Positions 17,724-26,674 of a stretch of 64,000 nucleotides of DNA are shown here, one piece after another (position 1 is the stretch's first letter; the number at the start of each line of letters is the position of its first letter). The DNA is from Bacillus methanolicus PB1 (GTDB lineage Bacteria; Bacillota; Bacilli; Bacillales; Cytobacillaceae): contig NZ_AFEU01000003.1 of the NCBI RefSeq assembly GCF_000262755.1, forward strand, positions 1 to 64,000, read 5' to 3'. The translations under genes and the position numbers were made by a program. The notes beneath the pieces were generated by a model that saw only the letters and a list, made by a program, of their open reading frames with translations, was not told the origin of the DNA and did not search any database.

Positions 17724-18149
17724 ATGCTGGTATCCACTACAGAAATTGATGTACGTTATGCAGAAACCGACCAAATGGGTGTAGTATATCATGCGAATTA
17801 TTTGATTTGGATGGAGATTGGCCGTACAAAACTGATCGAGGATCTTGGTTTTAAATATGCAGATATGGAAAAGGAAGGCATTCTTGCACCTGTCATTGAC
17901 ATTCAAGCCTCTTATAAAAAGGCTGTCCGTTTCGGTGAAAAAGTAACGGTGAAAACATGGATTGAAGAATATGATGGATTTCGCGTTTCATATGGATACG
18001 AAATAATTAACGGCTCGGGAGATTTGGCCGCAACCGGTGTTTCTAAACATGTGTGCGTAAGAAAGGATTCTTTCCGTCCGATTGCAATCAAAAAAATGTT
18101 TCCTGATTGGCACAATGCATATGAAAACGCGAAAAAAAGGGATAAATAA
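17724..18149 (+). CDS. yneP: Acyl-CoA thioesterase, hotdog fold (YneP)
   Basis: A thioesterase of the YbgC/4-hydroxybenzoyl-CoA thioesterase family, about 141 residues from the ATG at 17724 (ACGGGG upstream). The catalytic motif is RYAETDQMGVVYHANYLIWME, with the Asp that replaces the usual active-site residue of the hotdog fold. It hydrolyses acyl-CoAs; the physiological substrate is unknown. The gene order tlp-yneP-yneQ matches B. subtilis. It is 19 bp from yneQ. Confidence 0.85.
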   Translation: MLVSTTEIDVRYAETDQMGVVYHANYLIWMEIGRTKLIEDLGFKYADMEKEGILAPVIDIQASYKKAVRFGEKVTVKTWIEEYDGFRVSYGYEIINGSGDLAATGVSKHVCVRKDSFRPIAIKKMFPDWHNAYENAKKRDK

Positions 18150-18168
18150 ATACGAAGGGTGACATGGG

Positions 18169-18459
18169 TTGGCATTTGGAATTACAAAAGAAGAGCTTCG
18201 CCGCTGGAAAGACGAAATTGACTGCGGGAAGATTGCGTTTCTAACACATTATTGGCTGGATGACCGTTTTCCCGCCTGCAAAACAGTGACGAAAGTGGGC
18301 TGCAATGACATTGAAAAATTAAAAAAATGGGGAGAAAAATACGAGTTGAAACCGGAATGGATACATAAAAGAAAAGACGGCTACTCTCATTTCGATTTGC
18401 TTGGGGAAAAACAAGTGGAGATTCTTGAAAAAGAGGGGCTGCATGATCATATATGGTAA
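18169..18459 (+). CDS. yneQ: YneQ-like conserved protein
   Basis: A 96-residue protein beginning with a TTG (18169) behind AAGGGTGA. It contains KEELRRWKDEID and a Trp-rich middle (HYWLDDRFP). Function unknown. Identified mainly by its position between yneP and yneR in the B. subtilis order. Confidence 0.7.
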   Translation: MAFGITKEELRRWKDEIDCGKIAFLTHYWLDDRFPACKTVTKVGCNDIEKLKKWGEKYELKPEWIHKRKDGYSHFDLLGEKQVEILEKEGLHDHIW

Positions 18460-18483
18460 AAAAAGGGGCTGTCTAAGGCCCCT
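18457..18483 (-). terminator. Terminator of yneR (minus strand)
   Basis: AGGGGC (18464-18469) pairs with GCCCCT (18478-18483). Read on the minus strand the stem is followed by seven T residues (A run at 18457-18464). Confidence 0.75.
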
Positions 18484-18548
18484 CCAATAAGCCATATCGA
18501 CAAACATATTAAATATTTCTAATGTTAGCAGGAGTCGTGCCCTTATTA

Positions 18549-18848
18549 TTATTTGGAATAATGAAATTCAGGTTCTCCAAGTTTATAGTTAAAATCAACT
18601 AGAAGATCATTCTCGTCAAAGTACCACAAATCTTTTTCTTCTATATAAAAAGTGATTCCTTCTTTTTTTGTTTCAGCACCAATGTCGTTCGGCTCCTCGT
18701 TTGATACGCCTAAAGAAAAACCTTGCTGAACGGTGCTGCATCCGCCATATCGGGCAAAAAACCTAACAAAATCTCCTTCTTTTAGGAGCATTTCATCCTT
18801 GTACCACGCAGCTGCCTTATCACTGATTTGTATCTTCAAAATGATCAT
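18549..18848 (-). CDS. yneR: HesB/IscA-like protein YneR
   Basis: A 99-residue protein of the HesB-like Fe-S biogenesis superfamily. It has the GGCSTVQQGFSLGV loop with one Cys, then a beta-rich KEGITFYIEEKDLWYFDENDL segment. It lacks the C-terminal CGCG-type Cys pair of true IscA, so cluster binding is uncertain. Start ATG behind AAAGGATG. It is divergent from the HesB-like gene at 19030, a distant relative. Confidence 0.85.
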   Translation of the reverse strand: MIILKIQISDKAAAWYKDEMLLKEGDFVRFFARYGGCSTVQQGFSLGVSNEEPNDIGAETKKEGITFYIEEKDLWYFDENDLLVDFNYKLGEPEFHYSK

Positions 18849-19029
18849 CCTTTCTGTAACAACTACTATTAGTTATTAGTATAAATGAAAAAAGCAACGA
18901 GGCGTATATACTCATTCATTTTTCTAAAAAACGTCAAACTTGCCAACTTGAATGTTAAGTCTTATTCTAAAATAGGATCGACAACCTTATATCGATGGTA
19001 GTTATGATAAAAGTACTCGAGGTGATATC

Positions 19030-19320
19030 ATGTTTAAAATTACTGGCTCTGCGCATAAGATTCTTTCAGAAGCCATTCAAAAAGAAAAACAGTACGATCA
19101 AGAAGAACGCTATGTCCGGCTCACAATGGGCATTGGCTGAGGAGGGCCGCAACTGAAGCTGTCTCTGGAAGAGCAGCCGTTAACTAGTGACCAAATTTAC
19201 GAGTTTGATGGAGTCCGGATTCTGATTCATGAGAAGGATTTCGTCTATTTTGACCATACGAAACTTGAATATGTAAAAGATGTATTCGGAAATGGGCGGT
19301 TTCAATTGATTATGGTGTAA
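19030..19320 (+). CDS. HesB-like protein with in-frame TGA, probable selenoprotein
   Basis: One continuous frame of 96 residues if TGA (19138-19140) is read as an amino acid at position 37. It starts with ATG behind GAGGTGATATC. The order is MFKITGSAHKILSEA, then TMGIG-[TGA]-GGPQLKLSLEEQ, then VRILIHEKDFVYFD. The TGA replaces the Cys that heads the conserved glycine loop of HesB-type proteins. A family of HesB-like selenoproteins (TIGR01911) has Sec at this place. A SECIS-like hairpin follows 17 bp later. No other stop or frameshift occurs. The alternative is a Cys-to-TGA nonsense mutation. Confidence 0.65.
19158..19177 (+). promoter_or_regulatory. SECIS-like hairpin
   Basis: GCTG (19158-19161), a bulged T, then CTCT pair with AGAG and CAGC (19170-19177), leaving the loop GGA. 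A bulged U in the stem and GG in a small loop recall the E. coli fdhF SECIS. The loop is about 27 nt after the TGA, in the range described for bacterial elements. All within coding sequence. Confidence 0.6.
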
Positions 19321-19420
19321 AGCGTATAAGTAAGGAGTTTTTCCCGAAATACGGAATAAGAGAAACCAGGTCAATATGTGCAAAGAGTATGTTTCAAGGA
19401 ACTTTTCCTGTACGATAAAA

Positions 19421-19453
19421 AGCGGTTGCCATAAAAACGGCAATCGCTTTTTT
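19421..19453 (+). terminator. Terminator after the HesB-like gene
   Basis: AGCGGTTGCC (19421-19430) pairs with GGCAATCGCT (19439-19448), with one G-T wobble, then six T residues. Confidence 0.85.
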
Positions 19454-19589
19454 GATAAACAAGGCATGGTGCAATCTATAGGGTGAAAATCCCGCGTTAT
19501 CTATGACAGTCTTGCGCTATTTTTCCTATTTCGAGGAAAATAAATGAATAAACCGGGCAAATACATATTAAGTCGATGAGGTGATCTTG

Positions 19590-21116
19590 ATGTATATCGT
19601 TACAGCCGCAGAAATGTACGAAATTGACCGCGACACGACTGAACAAATCGGCATCAGCGCCGATTCATTGATGGAAAACGCCGGGCAGGCACTGTTTCAT
19701 AAGCTGCGTGAACGCATTCCCTATTCGGCGCGGGTTGCCGTACTAACCGGGAAAGGCAACAATGGCGGCGACGGATTGGTTATCGCAAGGATGTTCAAAA
19801 GTTATGGCTATGATGTAGATGTATGGCTCGTTCCGCCAAAAGAAAAGGTGAAAGGGGCGGCGAAAACGGCACTTGAGGTGTATGAGCGTTCAGGATATGA
19901 ATGGAAACCATATTCAGGAAATGAACAAATGTTTGCCGCACATATTTTACAATACGATGTCATCATTGACGCCTTGCTTGGTATTGGCATCAAAGGGGAT
20001 GTACGGCCGCCGTATAAAGAGATCATTCAGCTTGTCAACCGCTCACGAGCTTTTGTCTATGCGATCGATCTGCCGAGCGGAACGCCGTCTGACGGAGGAG
20101 AGGTTGAAACCGCCGTTTACGCCGATGCCACGATTACGATTCAATGCCCGAAACTAGGGGCGTATACGTTCCCGGCAGCAGACAATTACGGTGAACTTCT
20201 TTTTGTCGATATCGGCATTCCGCCGCTTGCCGTCAAACGGAATGCTGCACCCCGTTTTGTATGGAAAGAGGACGATGTCGTGCGGACACTGTCAAAACGG
20301 AAACGGTCATCTCATAAAGGAACGTACGGAAAACTTTTAGTGATTGGAGGTTCGCGGCAAATGACAGGAGCGGTAACATTTACGGCCAAAGCGGCGCTGC
20401 GAAGCGGTGCTGGATTGGTAACGGTGGCGGTGCCGGATGACATTTATTCCGTTGTTGCCAACCGTGTTCCTGAAGCAATGTACTATCCGTGTCCTGCGCG
20501 GGACGGGGCGTTCTCCGGCTCCATGGATATGTCATCGCTCGATATCGATGCGATTGCGGTTGGCCCTGGAATGGGAAGAACGGATGGCACAAAGAAGCTT
20601 GTCCGTACTTTATTGAAGCAGCCAGTGCCGCTTGTAATCGATGCCGATGCACTCTTTTTCTGGGACGATTATGCTGAGTTGATCCGTGAACGAAAAGCGG
20701 CAACAGTGGTCACCCCTCATTCCGGAGAAATGGCGCGCATGCTTCATATGTCGATTCGCGATGTCGAGCAAGATCGGTTCGGCCTTTCAAAGAAATTGTC
20801 GACAGCGTACGGCATCTATGTTGTTTTAAAAGGACCGTATACGATCGTCGCTGCTCCGGACGGTTCACAATATGTCAATACAACCGGAAATCCGGCGTTG
20901 GCGAAAGGCGGAAGCGGAGATGTGCTGACGGGGATGATTGCCGCGTTTTTGTTGCAGCACGATTCGGCTCAAATGGCGATCAGCAATGCCGTCTGGGTGC
21001 ATGGCAAAGCGGCGGATTGGCTTGTTTCGCGAGGCCATTCGCAATGGGACGTGCTTGCCAGCGATTTGATCGAAGCCATTCCGGGAGTACTTTCATATGT
21101 GTTGGAAAAACAATAG
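19590..21116 (+). CDS. nnr: Bifunctional NAD(P)H-hydrate epimerase/dehydratase
   Basis: About 508 residues. Domain 1 (to about 215) is the YjeF-N epimerase with GKGNNGGDGLVIARMF. Domain 2 (about 230-505) is the ADP/ATP-dependent dehydratase of the carbohydrate-kinase-like fold, with KGTYGKLLVIGGS, VVTPHSGEMARM and GGSGDVLTGMIAAFL. It repairs damaged NAD(P)H. Start ATG at 19590; GAGGTGA lies 7 bp upstream and overlaps the earlier GTG at 19581. Its codons look more GC-rich than those of neighbouring genes. Confidence 0.92.
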   Translation: MYIVTAAEMYEIDRDTTEQIGISADSLMENAGQALFHKLRERIPYSARVAVLTGKGNNGGDGLVIARMFKSYGYDVDVWLVPPKEKVKGAAKTALEVYERSGYEWKPYSGNEQMFAAHILQYDVIIDALLGIGIKGDVRPPYKEIIQLVNRSRAFVYAIDLPSGTPSDGGEVETAVYADATITIQCPKLGAYTFPAADNYGELLFVDIGIPPLAVKRNAAPRFVWKEDDVVRTLSKRKRSSHKGTYGKLLVIGGSRQMTGAVTFTAKAALRSGAGLVTVAVPDDIYSVVANRVPEAMYYPCPARDGAFSGSMDMSSLDIDAIAVGPGMGRTDGTKKLVRTLLKQPVPLVIDADALFFWDDYAELIRERKAATVVTPHSGEMARMLHMSIRDVEQDRFGLSKKLSTAYGIYVVLKGPYTIVAAPDGSQYVNTTGNPALAKGGSGDVLTGMIAAFLLQHDSAQMAISNAVWVHGKAADWLVSRGHSQWDVLASDLIEAIPGVLSYVLEKQ

Positions 21117-21244
21117 AAGGCATTCGTGTTAAAGCATTTTTGAATACTTGATTAAAAAAACTACCTATATGACGAAACTGTAAACAAACAACAAAATAAG
21201 TGATTGCAGTAAGCTTTTGGGTTTTTTTCGTGTTAGTAGATAAT

Positions 21245-21293
21245 ACTTTAAAAATATAAAGCCCTCGACAACTCCTATTGGGGTCATCGAGGG
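21245..21293 (-). terminator. Terminator on the minus strand
   Basis: CCCTCGA (21262-21268) and TCGAGGG (21287-21293). Read on the minus strand the stem is followed by CTTTATATTTTTA. It lies about 150 bp after the histidine kinase stop. Confidence 0.65.
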
Positions 21294-21440
21294 TCAAGCA
21301 GTTGATTCGAAAGATATCAATTTTTATGTCGCAGTTATTAAACCGCCGTTTACCGAACGGCACTTACGTAGTTTCACCCCTGCTGTTAGAGTGTTTATGA
21401 GACATATTTTGATTTGGTACATCTAATTATCTTTTATTAT

Positions 21441-22529
21441 TTAAACAATTGACGTCAATTTAGCCTCCCGAACAACCGGCAAAACGATTTTGATGCTAGT
21501 TCCTATATTCTCAGTACTGGAGATTTCGATTTGCCCGCCGTTATCCTCAATAATTTTTTTACACAAGGGCATTCCAATCCCGGTTCCATTTTCTTTAGTT
21601 GAATAAAAAGGAAGAAACAAACGTTCCAGTGTTTCCTTACTCATTCCACACCCATTATCTTCAATAGTAATAACTGAATGGTTTTCAAATGATTCTGCTG
21701 CAATATGAATGAAACCCTGGACGCAGTTTTCTCGGTTATTGAGTGCTTCGATCGCATTATTCAAAATATTTGTTAATATATGCTTTAATTGCTTTTCTTC
21801 TATTTGCAGCACAGTATCCTTCTCATCGTATTCAACTGTAATTTTAATATTTCTTAAGATAGCTTCACTCTTATATAAAATGACTACATCCTTAATAATC
21901 TTATTTAAATGCGCAGGCTGTTTCATGCGATCGTTTGGTTTCGCATTATTTAAGAATTCAAAAATAATTTCATTTGTCCGGTTGATTTCCTCAAGGGCAA
22001 CATCGGCGTAAAATTCTTTGCCTATTTCTGATAAATAAGGCTTTAGCAGCTGGATAAATCCTTTTACAGCTGTAAGCGGATTCCTAATTTCATGCACGAT
22101 ACCGGCCGCAAGCTTCCCAATCGACGCAAAATAATCGTTATTAGGAAGAACTTCTTTTATTACTTGAATATTCATTTCATTGTCATATTTTTGGCATAAA
22201 GAGTCAACTTGTAATCGATCGTCTGAGTCAAGCTCAAAAGGAAAACAAAATAAATGGAATTCATTGTCTGATCGTAATTTATATAGACGGACTGAAAATG
22301 CTTTCAAATTTTTCTTTAGCATACAAATGTTTAAATAATGAGAGTCATTGGTGTCAGATAAGAAATTTCTTAATTTCTTTCGTGAAGATTCGTCGGCAAG
22401 TTCAAGAAAATTTTTTTCAGAAGAGAATACTTCAAGGGAATTGTTTGACTGAAAAAGAATCTTGAAGTTCCGGTCAATTACAAAATACGGAAAAGGCAAA
22501 TTTTTTAACAGGTTATTATTTAATGTCAT
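21441..22529 (-). CDS. Soluble PAS-sensor histidine kinase
   Basis: A 362-residue kinase without membrane segments. The N-terminus (about 1-110) is PAS-like (NLPFPYFVIDRNFKILFQS). The H box is LAAGIVHEIRNPLTAVKGF, with the N box NILNNAIEAL, G1 box EDNGCGM, and F/G2 boxes LFLPFYSTKENGTGIGMPL. It phosphorylates a response regulator; none is adjacent. The layout resembles the sporulation kinases KinA-E and orphan cytosolic sensors, so a role in sporulation phosphorelay is possible. Start ATG has no strong ribosome binding site. Confidence 0.85.
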   Translation of the reverse strand: MTLNNNLLKNLPFPYFVIDRNFKILFQSNNSLEVFSSEKNFLELADESSRKKLRNFLSDTNDSHYLNICMLKKNLKAFSVRLYKLRSDNEFHLFCFPFELDSDDRLQVDSLCQKYDNEMNIQVIKEVLPNNDYFASIGKLAAGIVHEIRNPLTAVKGFIQLLKPYLSEIGKEFYADVALEEINRTNEIIFEFLNNAKPNDRMKQPAHLNKIIKDVVILYKSEAILRNIKITVEYDEKDTVLQIEEKQLKHILTNILNNAIEALNNRENCVQGFIHIAAESFENHSVITIEDNGCGMSKETLERLFLPFYSTKENGTGIGMPLCKKIIEDNGGQIEISSTENIGTSIKIVLPVVREAKLTSIV

Positions 22530-22785
22530 ACCAAATCATCCTTGTCTTAAAATATCTTTCGATTTTGCAGTTAATGGTATGTTCATACTCACATTAATTG
22601 CAAGAACCTGCTTTATCATATTTAGAATTATTGGAATATATGCTACATTTAAAACAAAATTTGATAAAAAAATATAGATTAAGATGGAAATGGAACTGTT
22701 TTTTTATATTTTAGCAAAATAAACCATTTCTTATCAATAATTCTCGAAAAAAATTTTTTGAACATTCAAAAAAGGGCGAAAAAAG

Positions 22786-22814
22786 AAAAAAGGACCGTTT
22801 AATTAGTCCTTTTT
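22786..22814 (-). terminator. Terminator spanning the plsY stop
   Basis: AAAAAAGGAC (22786-22795) and GTCCTTTTTT (22805-22814) form a hairpin across the plsY stop. Minus-strand RNA ends with a U run. It could also work in reverse. Confidence 0.75.
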
Positions 22815-23399
22815 TGTAAACAATTTTACTTTTGGCTCGGTTTTGTTCATAATTCGTTTAATATTTGCGCGGTGGCGGTAAAAAACAAAGGAAGATAGAA
22901 TCATCACAACAATGATGAGAGGAATGTCTCCGTCTATGAAAGAATAAATGATCGCTGTAACGGCTGCTATCATAGAAGAAAGGGAAACGTATTTTGTCAT
23001 GAATAAGCTGATGAAAAAGGCCGCTAAAATGATTAAAAACATAATTGGTGCATAAAATAAAAGCACCCCGCCGGACGTAGCAACTGCCTTCCCGCCTCTT
23101 AAGCCCGCAAAAACAGGATACATATGTCCGATTACGGCAAATACGCCAGCAGCTAGTACATGAAAGTCTGAACCAAAGATATGAGGAAGGGATGCTGCTA
23201 ATGTGCCTTTCAAAATATCTGCAATCGTAACTGCAAGTCCCGCTTTAACCCCCAGTGTGCGAAATGTGTTCGTCCCCCCGAGATTTCCGCTCCCATGCTC
23301 CCGAATATCGATTCTGTAAAATACCTTTCCAACAATTAACCCTGAGGGAATGGATCCGAGCAAATAAGCTAGAATAACAATGAGTCCATAAACTGCCAT
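22803..23399 (-). CDS. plsY: Acyl-phosphate:glycerol-3-phosphate acyltransferase
   Basis: A 198-residue integral membrane acyltransferase that starts phospholipid synthesis by acylating glycerol-3-phosphate from acyl-phosphate. Conserved PlsY blocks are [31 protein letters not shown] and [21 protein letters not shown]. Five or more hydrophobic spans are visible. The ATG lies behind AGGAGAAGTATTC. Found next to parE-parC in B. subtilis but on the opposite strand, as here. Confidence 0.95.
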   Translation of the reverse strand: MAVYGLIVILAYLLGSIPSGLIVGKVFYRIDIREHGSGNLGGTNTFRTLGVKAGLAVTIADILKGTLAASLPHIFGSDFHVLAAGVFAVIGHMYPVFAGLRGGKAVATSGGVLLFYAPIMFLIILAAFFISLFMTKYVSLSSMIAAVTAIIYSFIDGDIPLIIVVMILSSFVFYRHRANIKRIMNKTEPKVKLFTKKD

Positions 23400-23478
23400 G
23401 AATACTTCTCCTTCAATTTTGTCTAGTCGTGTTTTTATTGTATCACGGACATGGATTTAGAAAAACCATTTATTATGG

Positions 23479-23636
23479 GGGCCAGACCCGCTCTGCGTTA
23501 ACGCGTTAAAGCAACGAGGGCCAGACCCGCTCTGTGTTAACGCGTTAAAGCAATGAGGGCCAGACCCGCTCTGTGTTAACGCGTTAAAGCACTGAGGGCC
23601 AGACCCGCTCTGTGTTAAAGAGTTAACGCGTTAAAA
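23479..23636. repeat. Four tandem 39-bp repeats with TTAACGCGTTAA palindrome
   Basis: Four copies of about 39 bp: GGGCCAGACCCGCTCTG, then GTTAACGCGTTAA, then AGCA. Each of copies 1-3 contains the 12-bp perfect palindrome TTAACGCGTTAA; copy 4 has an inserted AAGAG before it. Related copies lie at 27488-27567. No coding. The role is unknown. Confidence 0.85.
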
Positions 23637-23861
23637 CCATTTGAACCAGTTCCTAATACTTAGATAACCGATAATGATCAATTTTCTTCATTATTTTTAC
23701 ATACAGGAAAACAACTGCAATTTCTTTGTAACTTTCTTTACGTGAAAAATATACTTTAAAAATTCAAAAAATTATGTTAGGTTGTCTGACAAAATAATGG
23801 TACGGACTCTAGTTTCATGTAACAATACATATAAAATAAAGGAGGTGAAAGTATCATTAAT
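23637..23861. other. Intergenic region with promoter-like repeat copy
   Basis: AT-rich. It includes TGACAAAATAATGG and TGTAACAATACATAT (about 23788-23832), which recur at about 24178-24222 ahead of the amidase gene. AAAGGAGGTGAAA at about 23840 resembles a ribosome binding site without a proper gene behind it. Confidence 0.5.
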
Positions 23862-24094
23862 GAAAGCACAAAAGTACTTCTTGAAAAATTAGAAAAAATT
23901 ATGGAAAAAGGGAGGAGAGAGTCCTGATAAGTAGTTCATAATACTTTTATATACGTGTATTTAATACATTTTGCATTGTGTTGTTCGCTAATAATTTGAT
24001 ACTGAAGAAGGAATCCTTCAGTTATTTCAGGGGCAGTCAGGTCTGGCGCTTAGCTTTTGAGCCAGACCCGCAAGCCCCTCTTTTTTGTTTTAAA
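23862..24094. repeat. Upstream copy of a 230-bp direct repeat (nitrilase 3' end and terminator)
   Basis: About 233 bp similar to 26585-26826: GAAAGCAC, then CTTGAAAAATTAGAAAAAATT, then GAGGAGAGAG, the intergenic TACATTTTGCATTG and the terminator. In the downstream copy this is the end of a nitrilase gene. Here the coding part is eroded and has no gene. Confidence 0.75.
24029..24087 (+). terminator. Two-stem terminator, copy 1
   Basis: Outer arms AGGGGC (24029-24034) and GCCCCT (24074-24079), inner arms GGTCTGGC (24040-24047) and GCCAGACC (24061-24068), followed by TCTTTTTTG. A smaller CTGAAG/CTTCAG hairpin precedes it. Confidence 0.75.
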
Positions 24095-24103
24095 TAATTC
24101 TTC

Positions 24104-24172
24104 TAACCTTTTGCTTCATCGGTAAAAGAAGAATATTTCACTGGAAAGATCCCGATTATTCGTCAAATTATC
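24104..24172 (+). pseudogene. Duplicated fragment of the GH18 gene 5' region
   Basis: About 68 bp containing CCTTTTGCTTCA, AAAGAAGAATATTTCAC and CCCGATTATT in the same order and spacing as 27757-27820 of the GH18 gene. In that gene the segment encodes YPFASPVKEEYFTGKNPII. Isolated here, with no start or stop context. Confidence 0.65.
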
Positions 24173-24432
24173 TAACAAAATAATGGCGCAAATTCCGTAT
24201 TGATGTAACAATACATATAGATTCGATGTTATAAATTTTTACATAATAAAAAGGAGGAAAAAGCAGTTATAGCAAAAATCAGAAGGTAAAGTTAAACAAA
24301 TTCGTTTTTGTTGTCTTCAACAAAGAAAAGTCTATTGAAGTAGCTTATAAATGAATTAAAGAAGCAGGGGAAAACGACTTTTAGGCAGTTACCTTAGTTT
24401 TAAATATAAAATAGTAGAATGGAGGAAAACGG
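24173..24432. other. Promoter-like region and eroded sequence before the amidase
   Basis: A second copy of the ACAAAATAATGG / TGTAACAATACATAT block (about 24178-24222). Further on are AAAAAGGAGG (24250) without a gene and an AGTAGAATGGAGG ribosome binding site for the amidase. The middle portion reads as broken coding sequence, not identified. Confidence 0.4.
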
Positions 24433-25959
24433 ATGGCTGTTAAAAAACCAACGATTGAACAATTAAAAAAAATTGCAGAGGAGTTTAATCTTACTCTCAC
24501 GACTGATGAACTATCTTCATATCAAGAATCAATGAAAGGTGCACTTGAATCCTACAATCGTTTAAATCAGCTTGTTGAACCTAGTCTCCCAGTAAAATAT
24601 CCGCGCACTCCAGGGTATCGCCCAGGTGTTGAAGAAAACTCGTACAATGCATGGTATTGGAAAACTAGTATAAAAGGAAAAAGTACTGGAAAATTAGCAG
24701 GAAAAACAATAGTTTTAAAAGATAATATAAGTCTAGCAGGTGTTCCTATGATGAATGGTTCAGCAATTCTAGAAGGTTTTGTACCTGACGAAGACGCTAC
24801 TATTGTAACTAGGATACTTGATGCTGGTGGAGAAATTGTTGGCAAAGCTGTTTGCGAAGATTTGTGCTTATCTGGAGGCAGTCATACTTCTGCAACAGGA
24901 CCTGTTTTAAATCCACACGACCCTACTAGATCATCAGGTGGTTCTTCTAGTGGATGTGCAGTATTAGTTGCAGCAGGTGAAGTTGACATGGCAATAGGGG
25001 GTGACCAAGGTGGATCTATTCGGATGCCAAGCTGTTGGTCCGGTGTATATGGTCTAAAACCTACATACGGACTTGTTCCATATACAGGGATTTTTCCGAT
25101 TGAACAGACGCTAGATCACACTGGACCTATTGCTAAAACTGTTGAGGATGTCGCTTTGTTGCTTGAAGTGATAGCAGGTGAAGATGGCTTAGATCCAAGG
25201 CAGTCGGTTTTAGAAGTGAAACCATACACAGAAGCACTTGTTGGTCATGCTAAGGACATAAAAATCGGAATCGTAAAGGAAGGCTTTGGTTGGGACGGGC
25301 TGTCCGAGGAGGATGTAGATCATTTAGTGAGAGAAGCTGCCTATTCTTTGGAAAATAGCGGAGCGACAGTGGAAGATGTATCTATTCCAATGCATCGGGA
25401 TGGTATTCACATTTGGAATGGGATTGGTATAGAGGGGCTTACCTCCTTAATGGTCAAAGAAAATGGCATGGGAACGAATTGGAAGGGGCACTATAGTACT
25501 AAACTTCTAGATGCTTATGGTAAAGCGCGCAAAATAAGAGCAAATGAATTTTCTGAAACAGTTAAAATGACAATGTTGCTTGGACAAAATATGCAGGATC
25601 AATATAACGGGAAATATTATGCTATCGCACAAAACCTAGCTCGAAAATTAAAACAAGCTTATGATAACGCACTAAAAATATATGACGTTCTGATTATGCC
25701 TACTATACCGATGAAGGCGACAAAAATTCCTTCTCCAGATGCTTCAAGAGAAGAAATTATTACGAGAGCTTTAGAAATGATTCATAATACTGCACCATTC
25801 AATGTTACAGGACACCCAGCAATGAACGTCCCGTGTGGAAAATCCGAGGGGCTGCCTGTCGGGATGATGATCGTTGGAAGACATGGAGAAGATGACACTG
25901 TTTTACGTGTTGCTCATGCTTTTCAGTATACACATGAACGTATAGCTTCACATGCATAA
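24433..25959 (+). CDS. Amidase of the amidase-signature family
   Basis: A 508-residue amidase. The Ser-Ser-Lys catalytic set fits: K in LKDNISLAGVPM, cis-Ser in GGDQGGSIRMPSCW, and Ser in SSGGSSSGCAVLV. The last segment matches the enantioselective amidases that work beside nitrile hydratases. It hydrolyses an amide to acid and ammonia. ATG follows TGGAGGAAAACGG. The nitrilase remnant downstream points to a nitrile or amide use pathway. Codon use is more AT-rich than the yne genes, suggesting transfer. No lesion is seen. Confidence 0.88.
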   Translation: MAVKKPTIEQLKKIAEEFNLTLTTDELSSYQESMKGALESYNRLNQLVEPSLPVKYPRTPGYRPGVEENSYNAWYWKTSIKGKSTGKLAGKTIVLKDNISLAGVPMMNGSAILEGFVPDEDATIVTRILDAGGEIVGKAVCEDLCLSGGSHTSATGPVLNPHDPTRSSGGSSSGCAVLVAAGEVDMAIGGDQGGSIRMPSCWSGVYGLKPTYGLVPYTGIFPIEQTLDHTGPIAKTVEDVALLLEVIAGEDGLDPRQSVLEVKPYTEALVGHAKDIKIGIVKEGFGWDGLSEEDVDHLVREAAYSLENSGATVEDVSIPMHRDGIHIWNGIGIEGLTSLMVKENGMGTNWKGHYSTKLLDAYGKARKIRANEFSETVKMTMLLGQNMQDQYNGKYYAIAQNLARKLKQAYDNALKIYDVLIMPTIPMKATKIPSPDASREEIITRALEMIHNTAPFNVTGHPAMNVPCGKSEGLPVGMMIVGRHGEDDTVLRVAHAFQYTHERIASHA

Positions 25960-26206
25960 AAAGTACAATTGGGATTAAAGGTATTTCTTAAGGTTCTTGT
26001 GTAAAGTGTTGAAACGAAAGATGAGAGTAAGGACATTAGTATCGCACGCCAAATGGAAAATGAAAAAAGAATTGCTTATAAGTAGATGATCGTAGGGGGG
26101 CAGGTGGAAGATCGATTTGACCTCTTCCTCTAAACCCGATCAGTTTTAACTTAAGCAGAAAACTTCATCAGAGAATACGCTTTTTTTACTAGAAGACTTA
26201 TCTATC
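25960..26206. other. Intergenic region, no gene seen
   Basis: Between the amidase and the nitrilase remnant. Contains AGGGGGGCAGGTGG and short broken frames, which may be lost nitrilase 5' sequence or another gene. Nothing can be assigned. Confidence 0.4.
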
Positions 26207-26674
26207 ATGGTTACTTTTAGGACAGGGTTGTTTGATTCAGCAAGCTTTGTTATCAGCGCAGCCGGTTTATTAAGAGAACAAGACTTTGAACCTGAACATA
26301 AGCATTTTATCGATAGTCCAGAGATGGATTTTAGTTGGGCTGTAGTTGGCGCCGCTATTGTAAATCCATTTGGTGAATATATCGCAGGACCAGTTTATAA
26401 CGAGGATACGATTGTCTACGCTGATTGTCATGCGAATGAACTTAATGCAGCGAAAGTTGTGTTTGACGGATTGGGTCATTATTCAAGACCAGATGCTGTA
26501 AAAATATTGTTACATGATCATGAACAAAAGAGTCTTCTCCGTAGCTCGCGTGGACTTTCCTATCAAGATTTGAAAAATATTTCAGAAAGCACAGAGGTGC
26601 CGCTTGAAAAATTAGAAAAAATTTTGGAAAAGGTGGAGGAGAGAGAGTCTAAATTAGTAACAAGTAGTTCATAA
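26207..26674 (+). pseudogene. C-terminal remnant of a nitrilase
   Basis: A 155-residue open frame that resembles only the last part of the nitrilase fold: FVISAAGLLREQ, GPVYNEDTIVYADCH and AAKVVFDGLGHYSRPDAVKI, followed by a basic/acidic tail. Nitrilases have about 300-350 residues with Glu, Lys and Cys catalytic residues before this part. All three are missing. The start ATG is fortuitous. It is probably non-functional. Confidence 0.7.

Noticed and set aside
18549-18848. Selenocysteine in yneR
   Set aside because: Its GGC loop Cys is encoded normally and the frame has no TGA.
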